From Trichoderma breve (taxonomy: Eukaryota > Ascomycota > Sordariomycetes > Hypocreales > Hypocreaceae): a stretch of DNA of 64,000 nucleotides. The notes beneath the pieces are model-generated. The model was not told where the DNA came from and made no database searches. It was given only the letters and a program-made list of their open reading frames with translations. The DNA lies in the NCBI RefSeq assembly GCF_028502605.1, contig NC_079234.1, positions 992,001-1,056,000 on the forward strand, read 5' to 3'. Position 1 is the stretch's first letter. The number at the start of each line of letters is the position of its first letter. Of this stretch, positions 41,943-53,913 are shown piece after piece. The position numbers and the translations under genes were made by a program.

Positions 41943-44378
41943 AAGAATGAAGAGGTCTAGCCTTTGCAGCCCAACGCCTGAAGAGTCATTCATGGGTAGG
42001 CTACATGATGCCATAAATACGACATATGAAAGAATATTATTGTTCGTGACATTGAACGCATGTGAACTAGCAATATACTAAACAATTTTACCAGAGTATC
42101 TAAAGACATTAGCATGAATCAGTCTTTTAGAAATAGAGAATATTAGAGATTGTTGCCCAATTTGTGATTACTTCAATAAATTAGAACCATGACACTTAAT
42201 GCATGATTACCGGAACAATCGGAATCGGGCGTGCCTGTCTATGTAACTTTACTTATGAGAGAAAATCCGAGCACATGCACTTCTTATCATGGGATTTGGC
42301 TTCTATGTAACGCAGCGCTTGATACCATGCTGTACTCAGTAGCTATACGGACAAAAGATTTGCCATGGTAGACAAATAAATGAGATCCATACCCGATTAT
42401 GCTCCTCAGGCAACCATGAGAAAACCGACCCCAGAAATGCAATCCTACTTGGGGATCCTCAAATGCGTACGTATATGTATACGAATGATCAAGTGAATTG
42501 TGCGCTTGAGAACTTCGATTCAATGCGCGCTCGATGTATCGAGAATTACCGAGTTCTTAGTACTCAGGTAATCATGCATGAAACATCACGATTTCGGATC
42601 TCCTTAACTGGCCCGCGGCTGCAAAACTAAGAGCGTGCATGCAGATGCAGTCAGCTTTACGTAAAATTCCCCTGGCTCTCAAGGTATTCCCGAGGGCAAG
42701 TCTTTCGCAACCCTCGGCAGTTCTACTTGGGAATACACGCTATCGAGACCATAAAATAAAGGTAAGGTGTAATATGAACCGCCACCATGAAGTATCACGA
42801 TTCCGACTCCATTATATCGTATTACAGTCATGTACCGTGCTCAATGTACAACTCTTCGCGTGATTACGACAACTTCGCACGAATGACAGGGCATCACATG
42901 CCTAGTAATCAAGTTCTCCTTACCCGTGATGAATGTAATTGGAATCATCATTGACCTCAATACGAGTATTGACGTCAAGACTAAGATCTACAACTTTGCC
43001 CAGTCGGCTCACTGCCCGGACCAGTCTTTCGAAATCATTATATACACTAGTATGCGGTATTTGCATTATAGAAAACTCCGCATAACCGCGCAGCTGCAAA
43101 TCGTGTGCATCCAAAATAGCCAAAATGTGAGTAGTGGCTGCGTATACTTCCTGTTCTTCCGCAATGTCTTCCGAGATGCCCTAGCGTAAGTCGATGGCAG
43201 TCAGCTTAAGGTATCCGTACCCACCCCAAGAACCCCGACGAGAATGCAGTGCAGCACCATCATCTTATTCAGCGGTCAGAACTAATTGTCTCATCATGTC
43301 ATAAGACCTAGGAAGTGACAGTGTGGGCGGCAAGCTTCGTTCTGACATTAGCTCAATAATAAAGTCAAAGTTGGAATGCGCCGTTTGCGCTTTCATCCGA
43401 CGTCTTATTGTCCATTGAACATTCACCACACAGACATATATATATTGTGATGGTTAAATGACGATGATATTCTTAGGATTATCAGGAATGACACTAAATT
43501 GCTCCAGGTATACTATTTCCTCCGACATGCATCACATGGCCGGAATAGGGATTTGATGCAGCCACCAGTGTCCACACATAAAGCGAACGCTATATGAGAA
43601 TGCGGCATGGTTTGAATACCTAACACCAGATGGTTTAAGATAGAACTAGCAGTTTGGAGAACACGAATAGGAGGCAAGGGGAAGGGAATCCGTGGAGTGC
43701 GAAACCGGTAACGGGCAAAAGGTCACATCAGCATTAGACGACAAGAGAGGGGGTTAGTCGTAGCGTAGCCTTTATAAATGATCAGAAGCTGAGTCGACAG
43801 AGAGACATCTCGACTTATAACAATATATGCAAGAGTATTGACAAGGGATGCGGGTGATAGGTGATGCTCTAACAATATAGATCATTGCAGAAAGGGCTAC
43901 TAGGAGAAACACGCCCAATTACATATGCATTCAAATATATAAAGAGGCGCTGTGTCATCGAATGGAGAGCCGTGGAGATGAAGTTTTCGTGATCCTGAAT
44001 AAGCCCTAGCAATCCTGCTCGCGACGCCACCAATCACATAGTGCTAATTACAGCGTGTGGACTGAAAGAAGTGTAACAATAAACTTATAGCTGCGAGTCT
44101 TCTCGGTTCTCGGCTAAGTTTGGTAAGGTGGCTTGGTAAGGACTCCCAAGTTAGCATTTGGAGCACTAACTTTCATCGCGCTTATATGCCCCCTCGCATA
44201 CGAGTACCTATCACGGTAAGTTATTCGAGCTTACTTTAAAAATGCACTGGCCTTGAGTCTGATAAGAAGAGTCACTCTTTTCTCCTTTCTATTTCTTCTT
44301 TCACGCCCAGTTCAATCTTCTTCAGGCATCGTCTCGTCTCGTCTAATTCTAACTGCACAATTATATGGCACCGTCACC
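41943..44378. other. Gene-poor stretch of about 2.4 kb
   Basis: Short frames only, on both strands. Two loosely similar segments occur near 42580 and 42785 (CATGAA..ATCACGATT), too weak to call a repeat. The last part is the P450 promoter. Confidence 0.5.
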
Positions 44379-46293
44379 ATGAGGTATGAGCTACTAGGTG
44401 TCGCCTCGGCCTCGGCCGGCGTTCTATCGCATCTTCTCTACTTCATCCATGGACATAAGGCCATGCAAGCGCCAAGAATTTTTGTTTTCTACTTGATGGC
44501 AGAATGTTTACTATGGGTACGATGCTTTTACCTACAGGGGGCATTTCAAGGGACTCTCAGTGCTACCACTATATCTCTGTCCTACTTCCTAGGCCTCTTT
44601 GCTAGCATCGCAGTATATCGCCTCTTCTTCCATCGCTTAAGACGTTTTCCTGGACCGTTTATGGCAAAGCTCACCAAGTTCTATGGGCCCTACAAGGCTC
44701 TGGGCGGCAAATCACACATTAACTTCGTCGAACTCTTCGAGAAATACGGAGATGTTGTCCGAACTGGTAAGTTGCCGGCCAACGACTGACATCGAAGTGA
44801 GGATATTGACTTGTCTATTTTTGTTGTCAGCTCCAAATGAGCTCATAGTGTTATCAACGGACGCTCAACAGAAAGTCTTTGGAGTTGGTACCCGATGCTC
44901 GAAAGAAAACACTTCTTATGAATCCGTGGCCTACAAAGGCTTCCAAAATTTGGAGGCTGCGACAAATCGTGAGGAACACCGCAAGAGACGACAAATCTGG
45001 GACAAAGCTTTTTCTACAAAGGGTAGGTTACATGTCTTTGAAACTTGTTGATCTAAAAGCTCAGACAATACTAGCCTTGGAATCCTACGAAACCTACGCT
45101 CGCGAAACAGTATATGAATGGCTGGGAAAGTTGGCATCTCTGCAGGGCCAACCGGTTAATACTTCATTGTATTCTCTCTTGATTCCTTTCGAAAATATGG
45201 GCCGCATGGGCTTTTCCATCAATTTTGGATCCATCCAAAAGGGTAAAGAGGACATTATGTTGCACTACCTTGAAGAAACGCTTGGTATGATCGCAAAACT
45301 CGGCACAATGTGGTGGCCGATTGCTTTGATCAACTCGATAGGAGGCAGCGGTGATCACATTGAATTCGAAAAGCTCGCTTGTAGGATGGTCGATCAGAGA
45401 GAAAAGGTAGGTGATGCAGCATGAAAGCTCGGCGTCAGAATCTCCATAGCTCAATTTGCTGACATTCTTATAGCAAGCCGATGATGAAAATGAGGACATA
45501 ATGAAATATATTCTTCAGGACCATCACTCAAAAGTTCCGAAGGGTTTTCACCATCATGATCTTTTATACGCAGACGCGCAAGTTATCATGGTCGCAGGGA
45601 CTGATACTATCGGGGCAACTTTATCATTTGCTTTCTACCATCTAGCCCGCGATCCTGCCCTACGACAGAAATTGCTTACGGAGCTTGAGCCTCTCTATGG
45701 ACGCACGTTGACTGGTGAATTCACCAACCATGACTTGAGCGACGCTGAAGCACCATACCTAAACTCGATTATCAATGAGACGATGAGATTGGATAATCCG
45801 ACTTGTTCTAACGGTGGTCGACTTACGCCACCTGAAGGGCTCGAGGTTGATGGTATCTTTATCCCCGGTGAGGTGGTGGTCTATACACCAACGCATGCTA
45901 TACAACGAAGTAAGTATCTTTTCAAATACAAATCTTTCAGTTTTAGTATTCTGTCGGTGTCAAAATTCTAGTAGATGCCTTCTAACCATCTCAATTATGA
46001 TAGGCGCCAAGTACTTCAAAGACCCAAACAATTTTATTCCAGAACGTTGGACTACGCGACCCGATCTAATTATTGATAAGCGGGCATACCTTCCGTTCTC
46101 TTGTGGTTCTCACAGCTGCGTGGGAAAGAAGGTTGCTATTCTTGTGCTACGCTTGATTTTGGCGTATACGGTCTGGTACTATGACTTCCAGTTTGCTCCC
46201 GGTGAAGATGGGCTCGCCATCCACCGAGATTCGATTGATGCATCAATTTTGAAGCCAGGCAAGCTGGAATGCGTCTTCTCTCAAAGGACTTGA
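44379..46293 (+). CDS. Cytochrome P450 monooxygenase
   Basis: Five exons: 44379-44766, 44831-45022, 45075-45406, 45474-45909, 46004-46293; 545 residues, all junctions in frame. The N-terminus carries several hydrophobic segments that would anchor it in the endoplasmic reticulum, followed by the proline hinge FPGPFM. Class signatures are in order: I-helix AGTDTIGAT, ExxR as NETMRL, PERW, and heme-binding FSCGSHSCVGKKVA with Cys488 as thiolate ligand (His instead of the common Arg in the loop). The family inserts oxygen into small molecules using NADPH through a reductase. The long multi-helix N-terminus and the APNELIVLST phrase are typical of fungal secondary-metabolism P450s related to CYP benzoate- and tryprostatin-type enzymes, but the substrate is unknown. 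Start chosen at the first ATG in a CACCATG context. Confidence 0.93.
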
Positions 46294-48973
46294 ATCAGGG
46301 TATGAGTGTAAGCACCATGGCTTTGCTTGTCGAGTTCCTGAATTTCTACTAATATCAGGCAGATGCAAATTGACGGCATGCCCGTTGGAAAAGAAGTGGT
46401 GATGTATGTGCAGTCACTTTGAATGCCACCGGCATAGTTATTAGGTGTTCCAATCAGCAGCTACGACAAGAGGAGGTATTCCGTAGCCAAGCAAGAGTGA
46501 TGAACAAAGACGGCGCGGAAGCAAATAATCGGCCGGCGCGAGGTCCGAGTCTTGAGTTACATGCAGGGTTCAAAAGTTTCTTTCCGATGAACTAGTAATC
46601 AATCTCAGACGTACAGTAAGAATATGATATCAACGGCTAGATTCCGGATGGTTGTGATTGTAATATCGCGAAAGAATATAGCGTATGTGCGGCGCTTATT
46701 AGTGCTTAGTTCATCACAATGGTATTGCCTGATCGCTCCGACTCATGGAGCGACTGTGTCCATTAACCTACGGAATACAGCGCTGAACAAACTTCGCGAC
46801 TCTACGGAGCATTGCGATTCTCCAATATTCTTCTGGATTAAGAATCATTGGTTACGGAGTGCCTATGGATGTAATAAGTGGCTTTTCCGTAACCAGAGTG
46901 TACCAGAAACGATGCCTATCTCTCATTTGCTTTCTGCCGTCAATAGTTGCGTAAGAGTCCACACACCGGCTACATGTACTCAGCACTTGTAGGTGAGCGT
47001 TAGAGCTCGGTGGCCTTGTGGCGTAGCCAGGATTCAGAGTGCTAAAGATTTGGATCCGGTTTCCGAGGCGATGTGCATACCTCCACGGCATCACTTATTA
47101 GATCCTCCGAGCTGTCGATCCCTTAAACAAGCTGAACTGACTTAACCTTCTGCGACTCAATAATACTTGTGCACTATAGCACAGCGTTGAAGTTGACGAT
47201 ACCAGGGTTGAGAAGGACAGAGGCGAGGAACTCAACAACACTTCAATTGAGTATCGAAAGATGGCAACAAGATATCAAGAAGACTATATCATCCTATTTT
47301 GGGTTCCATCGTCACCTCATCATTTTGAAGCGATATTTCTTCAGTATTAACTCAATGCAGCCGAGAGAGACTCAAGATTAAGGATGCTGAGATTCACGAA
47401 AACCGACATTTAAGGATGCGGGAACTGCCGAAGAAGCAACTATATTATCCTGAATGGGCAAATTCTCCTTTCTGTGATTAGTTACTCGTCCTGGCGACCA
47501 TGGATGAGTCCGCCCAGGACGCACAACATGAAACTGGTGATTCATGGTAGCATACCACGCTTTTCTATTTTAGGGCCGTTGATCCCTTGCCAGCGAAGTA
47601 TAGCAGCTGGAATCCTGTTTATAGGATCAATTTCCCTTTAGAGTAATAAAGCGATTACTTTTCCAACCCATCAGATTGAATGCAACGCTCCCTTCTAAAG
47701 TAAGGATGCTAGCTGAGTTTGGCATCACGCCGACGACGCCATCAAGCATGGTAAATGGGGTCTGTGGGACAAGAGTTTAGCTAGCCTCGTGGGAATCTCG
47801 CAGCTGCAACTTGAATACGTAAAAGTTCAGATCTATCAGCTATGGCTAACAAAGACACGAGAGAGCTTGCTGGTGATGAACGGAGTGGGTCGTCGCCATC
47901 AGCCTTACAGTATTGTGCAGTTTACAGTACATCCATGCCCATGTATGTGGCTGGCCGGTGATCGGAAAATCTGCCGTATTTGTTTGCTCTGTAGTCCGTA
48001 GCAGCATAACTCACATGCGGCAATCGTGTATGTATAGACTACGGATGTCGCTCCGCAGTGGAGCGAAAGATTCGCCTTAGCCACACGCGAAGGGCGAAAT
48101 CTTGAGCTTGTCAGACGCAAGACCCGATCCGGAGACTCGGATCACTGAACATAAATAACCCAACGCCGAGAATCGGAGTTCTGGTCATACCTTGTCGCTC
48201 CGATTTTGCAATCTTCATTTTGGCCCATATTGATCCGGGTAATAGGGGTTTTCTCTGAAGTGCCAAATAAATAGCGGTGTTAAGAGAGCTGTGTAGGCGA
48301 TGTTGGATTCACCGCGGCAAGCTCGGATCAATATTGCCTGAGGAGGATGGTCATGGAATTAGTCATCGTAGTAAACATCGAACTTATTACGAAGCAGCAG
48401 TGGCTTTATTCGAAAGGATGGCAATCAGGGGCGGCTTTGTACATTCTGTAGATCTGCTCAAATTTGTAGACCGGTGCCTTTGTTTGGCTGAGCTACGGGC
48501 CGCCGTGTCGCGAAACGGGCGACAGTAAGGCGACTACTGAGTAGCCACTAATGAACTCGAGAGGCCAAAAAATCATTAAAGCCAGTAGCACAGCTATACA
48601 TATCATTAAGTGGGCGCATACGGATCGAGTTTACCATTCGACTGGAAACAATAATGCCCGCAGTAATACACAGCACCCCATATAATGGGAGAGTTGAAGC
48701 CAGTAACATTGAGTCATGCTTCAACCAAGTTAACACAGTCGGTAAGCTGGCGCAAGTGCGCGCGGGCTTGAGAATCCGATGGCAAAACGAATCCACCCTC
48801 GTAAGATTTTAGATGCCGGGGCGTGTACGGCGTGTACGGGGCACTTCTTTCTGGGATGGGTGGAATAGTCATATATAAAGCAGGCCATGGGCAACTCTGC
48901 CATTCGTTTGAGATGTTGAATCACTCGGAAGAATAGCTGTTAAACGTTCAGACAACTTCCATCACAATACAAA
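46294..48973. other. Gene-poor stretch of about 2.7 kb
   Basis: Separates the P450 from the aminotransferase. Frames are short and lack family resemblance. A small inverted repeat GATCCG...CGGATC lies at about 48125-48142. The aminotransferase TATA box is at 48871. Confidence 0.45.
48871..48880 (+). promoter_or_regulatory. TATA box of the aminotransferase gene
   Basis: ATATATAAAG lies 94 bases before the ATG at 48974. Confidence 0.6.
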
Positions 48974-50577
48974 ATGACTCAATTAAAAAACGGAATCAAG
49001 TCGCCAATTCAGCCCTCCCCACGAGTAGCAGGCAACGTGCAAGATGTGTGGTGAGTATCCATAAGAGACTCATACGAATGTCTTACCTTGATTGTGACTC
49101 ACTGATTGCATTCAGGTCTATCATCAACGCTGCAGCTGCAACTACGCCCAATCAGCCTGTGGTGAACATGGGACAAGGCTTCTTTGGCTACAATCCTCCC
49201 CAGTTTCTCATTGACGCCGCGAAGAGTGCGGTAGAACGCCTCGACTGCAACCAATACGCACCTCCAAAGGGCCGTCTCCGTCTGAGAGAAGCCGTTTCCA
49301 ATGCCTACTCTCCTTTCTGGGGCCGGAAGCTTGACCCAGAGACCGAGATCACCATCACCACGGGCGCCAATGAAGGTTTTCTGAGCTGTTGCATGGCCTT
49401 TCTCCAGCAGGGCGACGAGGTGTTGCTGCTAGAGCCCTTTTTTGACCAGTAAGCGTGCCAATCTTACGCCGTCTCAGCAGCCGGCTTAAAGATATGAAGT
49501 GTTTTGATGCTAAGATAAAGCAGATACATCAGCAACATTGAGATGGCCGGTGCCAAGGTTGTATCTGTGGCGTTGCAGCCACCAAAGTCAGGAATGACAA
49601 AAACTCACTCCGCTGGCGAATGGTCGCTGGATGTTTTGGCATTGAAGAAGGCCATTACTCCTAGAACGAGAATGCTGGTTTTAAACACACCTCGTTAGTA
49701 GCGCTCCTGTATCCGGATATCGGTGGTGATGCGGCTAACATATTCGATCTGGTAGACAACCCATTGGGCAAGATTTTCAACCATGAAGAGCTGAAACAGA
49801 TTGCCGATGTTTGCGTTGAGAACAACATTCTCATCATCTCCGATGAAGTCTATGACCGACTGTTCTACGTACCATTTTCTCGCATTGCGACCATGTCGCC
49901 CGAGGTGGAGCGCATTACTTTGACTCTCAGCTCAGCGGGAAAGAACTTTTATGCCACGGGTTGGCGAGTTGGTAAGAAGCTTCGCCATATAAGTTAGTTT
50001 ATGATCTTATCGCCAGCTGACTGAGTATACAGGTTGGGTTATGGGTCCATCCGAACTCGTCTCATACGTCACAAAGGCGCATGCACGAATTTGCTATTGC
50101 TCTCCATCACCTCTTCAAGAAGCGTTTGCCATTGGTACGTTAAGATCGCTGATATCAACATACAAAGTACTAATGAAAAACACAGGTTTCGAACAGGCTG
50201 AAGCAAATGGCTTCTGGGACGAATGTATCTCTGACATGAAGTCCAAGATGGACATGTTTAATGAGATTTGGCACGAGCTTGACATGCCTTACTCCGAGCC
50301 TGAAGGTGGCTACTTTGTCGTGGTCAACATGAGCAAAGTGCAACTACCAGAGAATTACGACTTCCCTACCCACGTATTGAATCGTCCAAGAGACTTCAAG
50401 TTGGCGTGGTTCCTGATCCAAGAACTTGGAGTGGCAGCGATTCCACCGAGCGAATTTTACTCACCGGCTAACCAACACATTGGAGAGCAGTGGATGCGGT
50501 TTGCCGTATGTAAACCGAATGAAGTACTGGAGGCTGCTAAGGAAAGACTAAGAGGATTAAAAAAGTATATTAATTAG
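48974..50577 (+). CDS. Class I/II aminotransferase, kynurenine-aminotransferase-like
   Basis: Six exons: 48974-49050, 49116-49448, 49524-49693, 49756-49971, 50033-50134, 50186-50577; 429 residues with all phases consistent. Landmarks of the fold-type I PLP enzymes are present: NMGQGFFGYNPP at the start, NQYAPPKGRLRLREA, TTGANEGF for phosphate binding, LNTPHNPLGK (PLP-pyridine contact Asn, across intron 3), ISDEVYDRL (PLP Asp/Tyr) and SSAGKNFYATGWRVGW with the Schiff-base Lys256. The pattern is closest to kynurenine/glutamine transaminase K (Bna3-like) rather than tyrosine or alanine aminotransferases. It would move amino groups between aromatic or sulfur amino acids and keto acids. The neighbours are a transporter and a PLP decarboxylase, suggesting a specialised copy. 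No mitochondrial targeting sequence is visible. Confidence 0.93.
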
Positions 50578-51530
50578 ACGATTCACGTGGATCAGCTGGC
50601 GCTTTGTTATAGTAGATTTGATTAGTTGTATATAGATGCCCCCATTTGTCAATTACAGCCAAGTGTTTACTCAACATATTCGCAGAGCCTACTGTATAAT
50701 GTGAGGCCCAAAACTACAATTCACCGCCCATCTAAGGTCGAGATCTCTGGGATTAGCCCCATCGTACAGCGGTGTGGAACTTGTGGTCAGCTTATTTGTT
50801 TATGCTCTTGTTGATGGAATCATTTACACGACTCTCCATAACTAAAAATAAGGCAATTCAAAAAGAACCGTTGCCATTACTCGGGTAGTGTTAGTGTGCC
50901 CGTAGGGCTACACTTTCTCTTATTACTTTAGTGGTTTATGTACCTGAAGCCACTACTCGGTTGTTTAACCTCTTAAGTGCTTACCGTTTAGTAACTAAAA
51001 ATCCCAGAGAGGGGCAGAAACAACATGCGTTGGGCTCCAGATCTTGTTAGGTTGCCATCAACGGCTGCAGCTTCACTCAACCCTTGATGGCTGAGAATGG
51101 CAGGTACCTAACTTCTAGCAGCATGAAAATGGCCCAATTTCATATAGATGCAAACGATTTTGGTACTAAGTATCTGCTACTATATCTATATTTCCCTAAT
51201 AATCGCTACTATATGTATAATTCTCTAGTACTTGCTATTTGAATTATGTACTTATTGATTTTACGGTCTTGCTTTTTCTGACCTCCGCTTGCTAGGGTGT
51301 CGATCGACATGCGAGTCGGTATACCCTGTCTAGCTTTTTAACAGGGAAATAACCATTGGTTTCTATCCGATTGCGGGCGCTGATCTTCCCGGAGATGGGT
51401 GGAGAATGCTCAAGTGCCGTCGTTCTCGTCGAGTAGTATTTAATCTGACTACCTGGCAATTGATCGTCGTTCTCCTGTGACTGCTTCAATTTTTTTTTTC
51501 CTTCGTTTTTCACGTGCCAGTACTGCGCTG
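50578..51530. other. Intergenic: 3' flank of the aminotransferase, promoter of the MFS gene
   Basis: AT-rich, with the last 60 bases before the MFS ATG containing a run of nine T and pyrimidine tracts. A short frame at 50626-50814 has no family likeness. Confidence 0.5.
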
Positions 51531-53236
51531 ATGGCGACAGAAAACAAAAGCGCCGTAGAGGCGACGAGCGAGGCCAACTTGCCCAACGTCTCCGAAAAAG
51601 ATGTTGATCGCGCGCTGCTACGAAAGATTGATTGGCGCGTGATGCCAGTGGTAAATCTCTACTGTCCACATTTTTTTACTCAAGATACTGACATGACATG
51701 TTTCCCAGCTGTGCATTACATATGCCCTTCAGGTAAAGACATCTCTGTCCTTCTATAGCAGCCACTTGGCTTTCGTTGTTAAGGCGAATAACTGACCAAT
51801 TCCGTATTAGTACTGGGACAAAGGTTTGCTTGGCCAAGCAGCTGTATTCGGGCTACGAACAGACCTTGGCTTAACCCAGGGCAAATCTTTCTCTTGGGTG
51901 TCTGTGGTATTCTACTTTGGTCATATAGCCGGCATGTATCCCGGCTCTCTACTAGCACAACGGTTTCATCCTAAGCGCACCTGTTCCATCCTGGCTATCG
52001 TCTGGTCCATCATCATGCTCACCACGCCAGCATGCACGTCTTATGCCGGTATTATTGCCAATCGCTTCTTCCTCGGCGTGGTCGAAGCTGGCGTTAACCC
52101 CGTCTTCATGCTTGTTGTTGGTACATGGTACACGCACTCGGAGCAGGTCCTGCGATCTAGTATCTGGTATTCCTTCAGCGGAGGCTCATTGTTAATCTCT
52201 CCGGTCATCAACTTTGGTCTTGCCCACATCCATAGCAGTCGATTGAACCCATGGCAGATAATGTACTTATTTGCAGGGGGTATTTCCTTTCTTTGGGGCA
52301 TCGCATTGCTTTGGGTCTTCCCAGATACCCCACAGCGTGCCAAGGGCTTTACGGAAAGCGAAAGGGAACTCATCGTCGAGCGCACGCGTGTTAACAACGC
52401 AGGCACCGAAAACAAACACATAAAGTTCTATCAGATCAGAGAAGCTTTATTCGAGTTCCAGTTCTGGGGAATTCTCGTGCTATCCCTGTTGAGCTGCACA
52501 GGCTCAGCTGTTGTCACGCAGTTTGCTTCCATTGTGTTTAACGGACTGGGTTTCGATGCTTATACCTCGCTCTTGCTTAACCTCCCGACCGGCGCGATGG
52601 CTTTCATCTGTGTCCTGGGCTCAGGATACCTTGGAAGACACTGGAAAGACTCACGATTCTTCATTATCTCATTATCTTGTCTACCGGTCATTCTTGGCTG
52701 CTCACTTCTGTAAGTCGAAAGTCTCCTCCCATCCAATTACTGTTCAGAATACTGATATGCACTCAAGCTGGAAACTTGATAACAGTAGAGGTGGGAAAAT
52801 CTTCGCCTTCTATTTGCTGAACTTCTTCTCGTCTGCCTGGGTTCAATGCATCGGCCTGGGTACCTCAAATACGGGCGGTTATACAAAGAAGGCTGTGTAC
52901 GCTTCTGGAACCTTTATTGGCTACTCGTTAGGCAACATTACGGGCTCTTTGCTCTTCGACCAGTAAGTGACGAGAATGAGCTCAATTTTTTTCACTGGCA
53001 ACCGAATGGATGCTAATGCCGTTACCACTAATAGGAAATTTGCTCCCAAATTCGGTCAGAGCTTCACGGGTGTATTGATCTGCTTTGTGATTTGCTTCTT
53101 CCTCGCACAGGTAGTCCGTTTTGTGCTTGATAGAGAGAACAAAGAGCGGACAAGGGTCCACGGACCGCCCACTTTTGAGAAGGGCCTTGATGACTTGTCG
53201 GACAGGGAGAATATGTCATTTAGATACGCACTATGA
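51531..53236 (+). CDS. MFS transporter, anion:cation symporter (Dal5/Tna1-like) family
   Basis: Five exons: 51531-51650, 51709-51732, 51811-52709, 52768-52962, 53035-53236; 479 residues. Exon 2 is only 24 bases (LCITYALQ). The protein has a cytosolic acidic start ending DVDRALLRKIDWRVMPV, then twelve hydrophobic segments. The phrase YWDKGLLGQAAVFGLRTDLGL after helix 1 and RFFLGVVEAGVNPVFMLVVGTWY in helices 4-5 are characteristic of the anion:cation symporter group, whose members import allantoate, nicotinate, pantothenate and other carboxylates at the plasma membrane. The substrate cannot be read from sequence. Between an aminotransferase and a decarboxylase on the same strand, it may carry their precursor or product; inference only. 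Confidence 0.93.
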
Positions 53237-53913
53237 GTGGCTCTTAACCACTAGGATATCAGGATTCCCCATAGCAGGTAGTATTCGACACCGAGATGAG
53301 CGGGACCTAGGTAGAATTGCATGATTCACATGCTGTTTGGCTCCGGTCCTAGGCTGGGGGCCAGATCCATTCTTATAGGGCTCGTATCAATTTAGTGGTT
53401 TCTTTCTGCTTAGCCGCCATAGCCTCCGAGACAGATCCACCCAATCCCATCGCAGGACTTTTAAATGTGCATGCACGTAATGGTCACTGAGCTCCTGGAA
53501 GAGCGGATTGGTTGCATGCACGAAAAGAGATTCGGTCCCCCGGCGAGCGCTAGAAGAGGATCTACCTTTGAAAGGTCAAAGATGCTTACTCTTCCGAAGA
53601 CGGTGCCTTTTTCAGCTGCCAAGTTTTGCCCTTCAGCTGGAAACACGACATGTAGTCTCCAGCTCAGCTGCACGTAAACTAGCTATAGGCAGCCACGACG
53701 ATTTGATCTAGATTATCTTGTGGTCAAAAGAAACATCAAAGCAAAAGATGCAATAGGAAGGCATATGTCAAGGCTTTTTGGCCAAATAGACGCCCTCTGA
53801 TAGTATATCTATGTAGATCATTTCGCAATAAAAAATAGAATTGCTTTCTTGAAAATTGACGGATCTTCTTGACATTGAGAAGTTGAGCTACGCAAGCTTA
53901 TCACACCTCTACA
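53237..53913. other. Intergenic between the transporter and the decarboxylase
   Basis: Contains open frames on both strands at 53461-53677 that mirror each other and are taken as chance. The short distance keeps the transporter and decarboxylase neighbours. Confidence 0.5.

Noticed and set aside
48277..48528. Cys- and Arg-containing frame upstream of the aminotransferase
   Set aside because: No start context, no match to a known domain, AT-rich flanks.
53461..53677. Overlapping frames on both strands of nearly the same length
   Set aside because: Chance opening in a short segment; both lack family likeness.
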